Of a stretch of DNA of 5,443 bases, positions 1-5,443 are shown in pieces. This stretch comes from an uncultured Holophagaceae bacterium (GTDB lineage: Bacteria; Acidobacteriota; Holophagae; Holophagales; Holophagaceae). The stretch is taken from the NCBI GenBank assembly GCA_903927605.1, contig CAIYNT010000212.1:1-5443 (forward strand), in the 5' to 3' direction. Every line of letters starts with the position of its first letter. Positions within the stretch are counted from its first letter, which is position 1. Below the pieces are notes generated by a model that saw nothing but the letters and a program-made list of their open reading frames with translations, did no database searches and was not told the origin of the DNA. The translations under genes and the position numbers were made by a program.

Positions 1-878
1 AGATCCCTCTCAGCCCCGATGTGGAGCTCGAGGTCATCGCCCGCGGCACGCCTGGCTTCGCTGGCGCGGATCTGGCCAATCTCTGCAACGAAGCGGCCCT
101 CACGGCTGCCCGCAGCAATAAGAAATGGGTCGAGATGACCGATTTCGAGAACGCCAAGGACAAGGTCTACATGGGTGCGGAGCGGCGCAGTCTGGTCATG
201 ACTGAAGAAGACAAGAAGATCACGGCCTACCATGAGGCTGGCCACACCGTCGTCGCAGCCGTGGTGCCCCAGAGCGATCCGCTCCACAAGGTGACCATCA
301 TCCCCCGCGGCCGGGCCCTGGGCGTCACCTGGCAGCTGCCGGAGAAGGACCGCTACAACACCACCCGCGAGTACATGGAGAGTCGCATCGCCATTGCCAT
401 GGGCGGCCGCATTGCCGAGGAGATCTTCTTCAACCAGCTGAGCACGGGCGCCTCCAACGACATCCAGCAGGCCACGGACATGGCCAAGTCCATGGTCATG
501 GAGTTCGGCATGAGCGATAAGCTTGGCCCCCTCAATTTCGGCGGGGGCCAGCACGAGATCTTCCTGGGCCGGGACTTCACCCAGCACCGGGAGATTTCCG
601 AAGACACGGCCCGCATGATCGATGCGGAGGTCCACGAGTTCGTCATGCGGAACTACCGCAAGGCGAAGGCCGCCATCGAGGGCCACAAGGACCAGCTGGT
701 GGCCATCGCCGAGGCCCTGCTCGTTCGCGAAACGCTCGATGGTAACGATATAGAAATCCTGATGAAGGGAGGCACCCTGCCCCCACCCAAGCCTGGTGCC
801 ACCCCATCTGCGCCTGCCACGGTGGAGGAGGGCCACTCCTCGGACCCTGGGCTCAATCCCGCCCTCAAGCCCGCATGA
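1..878 (+). CDS. ftsH: ATP-dependent zinc metalloprotease FtsH, C-terminal part (5' end outside window)
   Basis: Membrane-anchored AAA+ protease that unfolds and degrades misfolded membrane proteins and short-lived regulators on the cytoplasmic face. Only the C-terminal part is here. The reading frame is already open at base 3 and enters at the AAA lid ([19 protein letters not shown], from about base 48), so the N-terminal membrane segments, Walker motifs and SRH lie upstream. The zinc site HEAGH is at 231-245, preceded by the family hallmark [28 protein letters not shown] follows. The likely third zinc ligand is the Asp at 459-461 in STGASNDI. The helical tail [11 protein letters not shown]...FLGRD...[10 protein letters not shown] is typical of FtsH. 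The protein ends in a Pro/Ala-rich, probably disordered tail of about 35 residues. All visible catalytic residues are intact. The stop (876-878) overlaps the folP start. The family assignment is certain; the true start cannot be seen. Confidence 0.97.
   Translation, partial: IPLSPDVELEVIARGTPGFAGADLANLCNEAALTAARSNKKWVEMTDFENAKDKVYMGAERRSLVMTEEDKKITAYHEAGHTVVAAVVPQSDPLHKVTIIPRGRALGVTWQLPEKDRYNTTREYMESRIAIAMGGRIAEEIFFNQLSTGASNDIQQATDMAKSMVMEFGMSDKLGPLNFGGGQHEIFLGRDFTQHREISEDTARMIDAEVHEFVMRNYRKAKAAIEGHKDQLVAIAEALLVRETLDGNDIEILMKGGTLPPPKPGATPSAPATVEEGHSSDPGLNPALKPA
875..878 (+). promoter_or_regulatory. ATGA stop/start overlap coupling ftsH to folP
   Basis: The folP ATG (875-877) overlaps the ftsH TGA (876-878) in the sequence ATGA. 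No Shine-Dalgarno-like purine run is visible in the 20 bases before the ATG. Re-initiation by ribosomes finishing ftsH is therefore the simplest way folP is translated. The overlap is seen directly; the coupling is inferred. Confidence 0.65.
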
Positions 879-1693
879 CCGCTGCTCCGTTCGATTGGGG
901 ACCGCTCCTGAAGGGTGGTGCCCTTTTCATTGGGATCCTCAACCTAACGCCAGATTCCTTCAGCGATGGCGGGGAGTTCATGGATCCCGATTCCGCCTTG
1001 GCCCAGGCCCGAAACCTGGTTCGGGCCGGGGCCCGGATGCTCGACCTGGGTGGCGAAAGCACCCGCCCTGGAGCCTGCTCTGTGGATGCCGCCACGGAGT
1101 GGACCCGGCTCGAGGCTGTGCTACCGGCCCTGCAGGAATCTCTGCCAGAGATCCCTCTCAGCCTGGACACGCGCCATGCGAGCGTGGCTGCCCGGGGACT
1201 GGCGGCCGGGGCAGCGGTGATCAACGATGTCACCGGCTTCTCGGACCCAGACATGCTGGCCCTGGCCCAAGCCTTCACCTGTGGTCTCGTCGCCATGCGC
1301 AGCCGAAGGCAGGGTGGGGGCTTTCATATGCCCCCCTATGATGATCCGGCACCGAAGCAGGCGGACGCAGCCATCGCAGAGTTGGTCGCCATCCAGGACC
1401 GCCTGTACAGGGCCAACATTCAGGCTGATCGTGTGCTCCTGGACCCCGGCTTCGGCTTCGGCACCACCTACCTGGAGGACCTTGCACTGTGGGAGGCCCT
1501 GCCCGGTCTGCCGGGATCCCTGGCCTGGCCTGTGGAGCGCTTCTGCCTCGGCATCTCCCGCAAACGCTTCCTGGCCGTTCGGGCCGGAACACCTGACCTT
1601 CCGCCCTCGCGGCGGGATGGCCTGACCAGTGCCGCCCACGCCGAGACAATCCATCTGGGCTATCGGGTCTTCAGAACCCACGCCATCGGCTAA
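875..1693 (+). CDS. folP: Dihydropteroate synthase
   Basis: Cytosolic TIM-barrel enzyme that condenses 6-hydroxymethyl-7,8-dihydropterin pyrophosphate with p-aminobenzoate to give 7,8-dihydropteroate in folate synthesis; it is the sulfonamide target. At 272 residues it is close to the 282 of the E. coli enzyme. Motifs in order: [14 protein letters not shown] (20-33, Asn23); GGESTRPGA (59-67, with Thr63/Arg64 of the mobile loop); SLDTRH (96-101, Asp98); AAVINDVTG (113-121, Asn117); LLDPGFGFG (188-196, Asp190); GISRKRF (226-232, Lys230); and the terminal FRTH (Arg267, His269). All the usual pterin and phosphate contacts are present. One oddity is the strand usually written LMHM, which reads [12 protein letters not shown] (138-149) and lacks the customary His. 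The protein stops three residues after the RxH motif, so the usual C-terminal helix extension is missing. The ATG is set by the ATGA overlap with ftsH. glmM follows after 9 bases, as in the common ftsH-folP-glmM order. Confidence 0.95.
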   Translation: MTAAPFDWGPLLKGGALFIGILNLTPDSFSDGGEFMDPDSALAQARNLVRAGARMLDLGGESTRPGACSVDAATEWTRLEAVLPALQESLPEIPLSLDTRHASVAARGLAAGAAVINDVTGFSDPDMLALAQAFTCGLVAMRSRRQGGGFHMPPYDDPAPKQADAAIAELVAIQDRLYRANIQADRVLLDPGFGFGTTYLEDLALWEALPGLPGSLAWPVERFCLGISRKRFLAVRAGTPDLPPSRRDGLTSAAHAETIHLGYRVFRTHAIG

Positions 1694-1702
1694 CCTGTTG
1701 GG

Positions 1703-3019
1703 ATGAGTCTGCGCTACTTCGGAACCGATGGCATTCGGGGCGTCGCCTTGCGCTCCCCCCTCACGCTGGAGGAGGTTTCCCGCTGGGGGGCTGCCTGGGC
1801 GCGGGTAGCTCGGGAAGCGGGCGTGAAGCGGCTGGTGGTGGGCTGGGATCCGCGTTCCAGTTCGGGCCCCATGTCCGAGGCCTTCATCCTGGGCGTGGGC
1901 CTGGGCCTGAAGGTGCTGGTGCTCGGTATGGCCCCCACGCCCGCCGTCGCCTGGAATGTGGCAAGGCTGGCCGCAGAAGGTGAGAAGACCTGGGGCCTCA
2001 TGATCTCCGCCAGCCACAATCCTCCCGAGGACAACGGTCTGAAGGGCTTCAACGAACTGGGAGAGAAACTGGAGGAGGAGCAGGAGCAGGCCATCGAGTT
2101 GGCCTTCGACGAGCTGCCCGAACCCACCACGATCTCCGCACCGCCCACCCACCTGGACCTGCAGCCCTACTTGGCCCACCTCGAAGGCATCGTCTTGCCT
2201 CCGGATTTCCGGGTGGTGATCGACTGCGCCCACGGCGCCACGGCTGAGGCGGCCCTCGAGTTATTCAGGGGTGGAGACATTCACTGGGTCGGCGTGCCCG
2301 CGAATGGGCCGATGATCAATGTGGGCGTCGGGTCCACTCACTTGTCCGCACTCTCGGCGGCCGTGGTGGCCCGGGGGGCCCAGCTGGGCATCGCCTTCGA
2401 CGGCGATGGGGACCGCTGCCTTCTCGTAGATGGTGCGGGTGAGGTCGTGGATGGCGACCAGATGGTCTGGCTGTTGACGCAGGATCGTATGGCCTGCGGC
2501 GATGCTCCTCCGGGCGTGGTCGGCACCCTGATGACCAACGGTGGCCTGGCCCAGGTCCTTGGGCAGGCAGGCATTCCCTTCGTCCGTACCGCCGTGGGCG
2601 ACAAGTACCTTCTCCGGGAGATGGCTAAGCGGGGCTGGGATCTTGCCGCGGAGGCCTCCGGACACCTCATCCAGAAGCGGGTGGGACCCAGTGGCGATGG
2701 ACTCGCCGCGGCACTATCCATCCTCCGTGCCCTGCTCCACCGTCCCTCGGAACGGCGCTGGGCCTGGACCTTCCGCCCCTGGCCACAGAGGTTGGTCAAC
2801 GTGATGGCGAGGGATCGCAAGGCCGTTGATGCCTGTGGAGAGCTCCTTTCTGCAATGGCCGCCATCGACACCCGCTGGGGCCTTGGTGTTCGCCAAGTGG
2901 TGCGCTGGTCCGGTACCGAGCCCAAGCTGCGGCTCATGGTAGAGGCCCAGGAAGCCAGGTGGGTGGACGAGGCCTTGAGGGATCTCGAAGCCGCTGCACG
3001 TCAGGATTTGGCCCTCTGA
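1703..3019 (+). CDS. glmM: Phosphoglucosamine mutase
   Basis: Cytosolic phosphohexomutase that converts glucosamine-6-phosphate to glucosamine-1-phosphate, the precursor of UDP-GlcNAc for peptidoglycan (and lipopolysaccharide where present). At 438 residues it is close to the usual ~445. The N-terminal RYFGTDGIRGVA (4-15) is the GlmM signature. The active-site phosphoserine is Ser104 in ISASHNPPEDNG. The metal loop AFDGDGDRC is at 231-239 (Asp233, 235, 237), preceded by GVGSTHLSAL, which is GlmM-like rather than ManB/Pgm-like. The sugar-specificity loop reads AEASGHLI (316-323), where most GlmM have GEQSGHxI. The phosphate-binding loop reads RWSGTEPKLRLMVE (401-414), with Trp replacing the usual Pro. 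Both variants are conservative enough that I expect an active enzyme. The ATG at 1703 places the FGTDGIRG motif correctly; the only upstream purine run is a weak GGG next to the ATG. No cdaA (diadenylate cyclase) lies upstream, unlike in many Firmicutes. Confidence 0.96.
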   Translation: MSLRYFGTDGIRGVALRSPLTLEEVSRWGAAWARVAREAGVKRLVVGWDPRSSSGPMSEAFILGVGLGLKVLVLGMAPTPAVAWNVARLAAEGEKTWGLMISASHNPPEDNGLKGFNELGEKLEEEQEQAIELAFDELPEPTTISAPPTHLDLQPYLAHLEGIVLPPDFRVVIDCAHGATAEAALELFRGGDIHWVGVPANGPMINVGVGSTHLSALSAAVVARGAQLGIAFDGDGDRCLLVDGAGEVVDGDQMVWLLTQDRMACGDAPPGVVGTLMTNGGLAQVLGQAGIPFVRTAVGDKYLLREMAKRGWDLAAEASGHLIQKRVGPSGDGLAAALSILRALLHRPSERRWAWTFRPWPQRLVNVMARDRKAVDACGELLSAMAAIDTRWGLGVRQVVRWSGTEPKLRLMVEAQEARWVDEALRDLEAAARQDLAL

Positions 3020-3020
3020 C

Positions 3021-4139
3021 ATGGCCCCCGACGTCCGCCGACCCGTCGACCGCTGGCTGGTGCTCTTCGCGCTGGCCCTGGTGGCCGTGGGAATGGTCTG
3101 GATTTATTCCGCCTCCGCTATCAAGGCCTCACAGAACCACGCCGCCGCCACGGCCTTCCTGACGCGACAGCTCCTGGGCGGTGGCATCGGCATCGCCATC
3201 ATGCTGGCGCTCTCGCAGGTCGATCTCGCCACCCTCCAGGACCACCCACGCCCCATCATGGTGGCCTACTTCATCCTGGTCGGCTTGCTGCTGGCGGTCC
3301 TCTTCTTCGGCCCGAAGGTGAACGGAGCCCACCGTTGGATCCGCCTTGGCCCCATGGGGAGTCTCCAGCCCTCGGAACTCTTCAAGCCACTCTCCGTGCT
3401 GCTTGCGGCCTCCTGGATGGTTCGGAACAAGGAGGCCTGGACGAACCACCGGGATGCGCTGCCCAAGCTGCTCGGCCTCGCTGGCGTCCTCCTGGTGCCT
3501 CTGGCGCTCATCCTCCGTGAACCGGATTTCGGGACGACTTTCCTCATCGTCTTCGTGGCCCTGATGGTGGTCTTCCTGGGGGGGGCTCCGAAATGGATTT
3601 TCGCGGTGGCCATCCCGGTGCTCGGCGCTCTGGGAACGGCCTTCGTGGTCCTCTCGCCCTACCGCCTGGCCCGGGTGACCAGCTTCCTCAATCCCGAAGC
3701 CGATCCCCTCGGGAAGGGGCACCAGGCCCTTCAGAGTCTCGTGGCCGTGGGCAACGGCGGGTTCATGGGAGTGGGGCTGGGCGGCGGCAAGCAGAAGCTG
3801 TTCTACCTGCCGGAGGCCCATACAGATTTCATCTACGCGGTCATCGCCGAGGAGGCCGGCCTGATCGGGACCGTGGCCATCCTGGCGCTGTTCGTGGCCA
3901 TCCTCTGGCGCGGCTACCGGATCGCCCGCCGCGTCGGCGATGGCTACCTCAAGCTCTGCGCCATGGGGTTCATGCTGCTCATCGTGGTGCAGGCCCTGAT
4001 GAACATGAGCGTGGTTCTCTCTCTGGCGCCGAACAAGGGCATCCCGCTGCCTTTCATCTCCTTCGGACCCAACAGCCTCATCACCAGCCTGATTTGTCTC
4101 GGGCTGCTGCTGTCCATCAGCAAGGATGTCTCAGCCTAA
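3021..4139 (+). CDS. ftsW: FtsW-type SEDS peptidoglycan glycosyltransferase
   Basis: Polytopic inner-membrane protein of the SEDS family, which polymerises lipid II into glycan strands with a partner class B penicillin-binding protein. About ten membrane spans can be drawn (near 12-33, 48-65, 78-96, 117-134, 148-165, 170-187, 191-211, 280-297, 309-332, 342-367). Key motifs are IYSAS (28-32), NGAHRWIRLG (101-110), LQPSELFK (115-122), REPDFGTT (166-173), YRLARVTSFLNPEADPLGKG (214-233) and YLPEAHTDFIYAVIAEE (262-278). Asp269 is the likely catalytic aspartate. QK before the YLPEAHTDF motif, the GVGLGGG stretch and NKGIPLPFISFG favour FtsW over RodA. The 372-residue length is closer to RodA, and no dcw neighbours such as murG are visible, so an elongation role is not excluded. 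The usual ISYGGSSL reads ISFGPNSL (346-353). The gene starts one base after the glmM stop with only an AGGA 14 bases upstream, so coupled translation is likely. A run of eight G lies at 3578-3585. Confidence 0.87.
   Translation: MAPDVRRPVDRWLVLFALALVAVGMVWIYSASAIKASQNHAAATAFLTRQLLGGGIGIAIMLALSQVDLATLQDHPRPIMVAYFILVGLLLAVLFFGPKVNGAHRWIRLGPMGSLQPSELFKPLSVLLAASWMVRNKEAWTNHRDALPKLLGLAGVLLVPLALILREPDFGTTFLIVFVALMVVFLGGAPKWIFAVAIPVLGALGTAFVVLSPYRLARVTSFLNPEADPLGKGHQALQSLVAVGNGGFMGVGLGGGKQKLFYLPEAHTDFIYAVIAEEAGLIGTVAILALFVAILWRGYRIARRVGDGYLKLCAMGFMLLIVVQALMNMSVVLSLAPNKGIPLPFISFGPNSLITSLICLGLLLSISKDVSA
4131..4139. other. Convergent 3' overlap between ftsW and the - strand gene
   Basis: The ftsW stop TAA is at 4137-4139. 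The - strand gene's stop (TGA, read as TCA on the + strand) is at 4131-4133, so the coding regions overlap tail-to-tail by 9 bases. There is no intergenic space for a classical terminator, and I see no strong GC stem with a T run on either strand close by. Transcripts from both sides probably run into each other. The overlap is seen directly if both reading frames are real; the transcriptional consequence is inferred. Confidence 0.7.
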
Positions 4140-5384
4140 CCTGATGGGTTCGTCGTCATCCTCATCGACCAAAACGATGTTTGACCCGCCGCTCAGCAGC
4201 ACCGCATCCTCATACATGTTCTTCAGCTTGGGCTGGAAACGTTCGGCCTGCCCGAGTCGCGGATCAGGCTTCAGATCCACAGCGATGCGGAGCAGTCCCG
4301 TGATGCTCTGGGCCTCGACTCCAAGGATGACTCCCAGCATCTTGAGCGGGTTGGTCGCCTGATGATTACCCATGCTCGTAGAAAAACAGAGGACAGGATC
4401 TTCCCAATGCATCTCTGGTATGAGGAGGCGGAGGTCCAAGGGCCCATCCGGATGGGCAGTCCCTCGGTCCCAAGGCCAATGACGAGCCTCAAGAAAGGAG
4501 GAGACTTCGTCACGCACACGCAACCTGAGCTCCTGAGGAACCTCCCAGCACCAGCGGGACTGGATGGCCAGATCACTCACCTGGGAGGCGTATCCAGGCA
4601 GAGCCATCCATTGGTGGAGGCGCAGGCCTTCGGGCAGGCGCTGGTTCAATCGTGCCATCAACACCGCGGGTCCCTCCCCGGGTTCTTCCCTCAGTACCGC
4701 ATCCATGAACTCCGCCAAGCCGCCTACGCCCGCTGGGAGGGGCAAGCCCGCACTCAACAACGGGCGGGGTCGCTTGCCGAGGTCCAGGAGAAGACGCAGT
4801 CCTTCGAGTTGAAACGCCTGAAGAAAGATTACGTGGAGTTCTCTGTCATCGAAGCCGAGCGCACCACTTTCTTTTATGTAGCAGAACCGGATGAGCACAC
4901 GCCGCGTATCCAGCTGCCAGCGGGCCAGTCGTTGCTGTTGGGCCTTAGCGACCATGGGCGCCAGGCGGGAGATGAGGGTCTCCACCAGAGTCTTGTCCAC
5001 TGCCTCGCGACGAAGGCTGCGGCACAACTCACCGGCCTCCTCGACGAGACCCTCGGCCACAACTGGCTCGATCCTGGCATTTAGATCAGGGGGTAACCGA
5101 CCTGCTACCACGGCCCGAAGCGCCTGCAGGCATGCAGCTTCCCGACTGGGGCCCTTTCCCTCCATCCCTTGAAGCACGGCCTGCAGGCGGGCCTGCCGGG
5201 CCAGCGCCTCGGCGGGGAGGGAAGAATCATGGGCTCGCGTGCTCACATCATCAGCATAGTGATCGAATGCATGGGGTGGCGGAGAATTCAGGCCCTGCAC
5301 TCTGCAGAAAAAGAGGACCTGATTATCGGCGACCCTCAGCCTGAGAGCCAGGTGTCGGGCCTCCCCAAAGTATAGGCGTTGCAT
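4131..5384 (-). CDS. DUF2344 / radical SAM-linked (TIGR03936-like) protein with an unrecognised N-terminal region
   Basis: About 417 residues from the ATG at 5384-5382; biochemical function unknown. Residues ~163-368 follow the DUF2344 pattern: strand RRVLIRFCYIKESGALGF, then GLRLLLDLGKRPRPLLSAGLPLPAGV, AEFMDAVLREE, LMARLNQRLPEGLRL, and later LDLRLLIPEM and NPLKMLGVILG. Family members are usually fused to, or encoded beside, a B12-binding radical SAM protein, often near rodA, RNase G and ribosomal protein genes. No radical SAM gene is visible here; it could lie beyond base 5443. The motifs usually reading SHLDL and YSQGFNPxP are degenerate (DDRELHV, LDLGKRPRP). Residues 1-160 are charged and mostly helical, and I do not recognise them. 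The C-terminus ends in an acidic cluster (VDEDDDEP). Start choice: the ATG follows a weak purine run (GAAGAAAA). In-frame GTGs at 5420 and 5417 are possible, and the frame stays open to the window edge. Third-position GC is lower than in ftsW. Confidence 0.75.
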   Translation of the reverse strand: MQRLYFGEARHLALRLRVADNQVLFFCRVQGLNSPPPHAFDHYADDVSTRAHDSSLPAEALARQARLQAVLQGMEGKGPSREAACLQALRAVVAGRLPPDLNARIEPVVAEGLVEEAGELCRSLRREAVDKTLVETLISRLAPMVAKAQQQRLARWQLDTRRVLIRFCYIKESGALGFDDRELHVIFLQAFQLEGLRLLLDLGKRPRPLLSAGLPLPAGVGGLAEFMDAVLREEPGEGPAVLMARLNQRLPEGLRLHQWMALPGYASQVSDLAIQSRWCWEVPQELRLRVRDEVSSFLEARHWPWDRGTAHPDGPLDLRLLIPEMHWEDPVLCFSTSMGNHQATNPLKMLGVILGVEAQSITGLLRIAVDLKPDPRLGQAERFQPKLKNMYEDAVLLSGGSNIVLVDEDDDEPIRLG

Positions 5385-5443
5385 CGATTTTCTTCGGATG
5401 TGACAAGAAGTGTCCACCACCTGAACCGATGATTTCGGGGGTG

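Noticed and set aside
1..1163. A 15-base exact direct repeat (AGATCCCTCTCAGCC) at 1-15 in ftsH and 1149-1163 in folP
   Set aside because: Both copies encode IPLS in frame within conserved parts of unrelated proteins. There is no flanking similarity or mobile-element context, so chance plus codon bias explains it.
1121..2233. A 370-codon open frame on the - strand across folP and glmM
   Set aside because: It lies antisense to two genes with intact catalytic motifs. The Gly/Gln/His-rich translation resembles no protein family and is typical of a reverse-strand shadow in high-GC DNA.
3129..3821. A 230-codon open frame on the - strand across ftsW
   Set aside because: The translation is His/Glu/Gln-rich, as expected from the reverse complement of hydrophobic membrane-protein codons, so it is a shadow of ftsW.
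4162..4179. A small inverted repeat (CATCG...CGATG) just past the ftsW stop, considered as a terminator
   Set aside because: The five-base stem is short, has no T run on either side and lies in the coding region of the - strand gene. It is too weak to call.
4362..5084. A 240-codon open frame on the + strand opposite the DUF2344 gene
   Set aside because: Its translation shows no recognisable family, is rich in Gln, His and Arg, and lies wholly antisense to a frame with clear DUF2344 motifs. It is best explained as a GC-rich shadow frame.
5385..5443. A possible promoter before the - strand gene (a TTGTCA-like box on the - strand)
   Set aside because: No acceptable -10 hexamer lies 16-18 bases downstream, and the nearest TATACT is about 26 bases away, inside the coding region.

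Overview
The window is a compact, GC-rich stretch (roughly mid-60s % GC by eye) of ordinary bacterial chromosome. It holds four co-directional housekeeping genes on the + strand and one less familiar gene converging on them from the - strand. Almost every base is coding. I see no RNA gene, insertion sequence, CRISPR array, long repeat or phage signal, and no gene-free stretch over 60 bases.

Layout, + strand: (1) the C-terminal part of ftsH, the membrane AAA+ zinc protease (1-878, 5' end outside the window); (2) folP, dihydropteroate synthase (875-1693), overlapping the ftsH stop by 4 bases; (3) glmM, phosphoglucosamine mutase (1703-3019), 9 bases later; (4) an FtsW-type SEDS glycosyltransferase (3021-4139), one base after glmM. 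On the - strand, a gene ending at 4131 and starting near 5384 encodes a protein whose C-terminal half reads as a diverged DUF2344 / 'radical SAM-linked' (TIGR03936-like) domain. Its stop codon lies inside the 3' end of ftsW.

The ftsH-folP-glmM order is an old, widespread arrangement, also seen in Escherichia coli. The tight spacing argues for one polycistronic mRNA with coupled translation. The genes combine membrane-protein quality control, folate synthesis, UDP-GlcNAc precursor supply (GlmM) and septal glycan polymerisation (FtsW), so the 3' half links an early and a late step of peptidoglycan synthesis. Two layout points stand out: there is no cdaA/ybbR pair between folP and glmM, and an ftsW gene sits here without visible murG or other dcw genes.

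Organism: a free-living Gram-negative-type bacterium with high GC. The FtsH and FtsW sequences, the gene order and the presence of a DUF2344 protein would fit Acidobacteriota (for example a Holophagae-type genome) or a deltaproteobacterial lineage. This is an impression from sequence style, not a demonstrated placement.

I did not find a convincing new biological system. The least explained item is the - strand DUF2344 protein, with its unrecognised N-terminal ~160 residues, degenerate family motifs and weaker codon bias than its neighbours.
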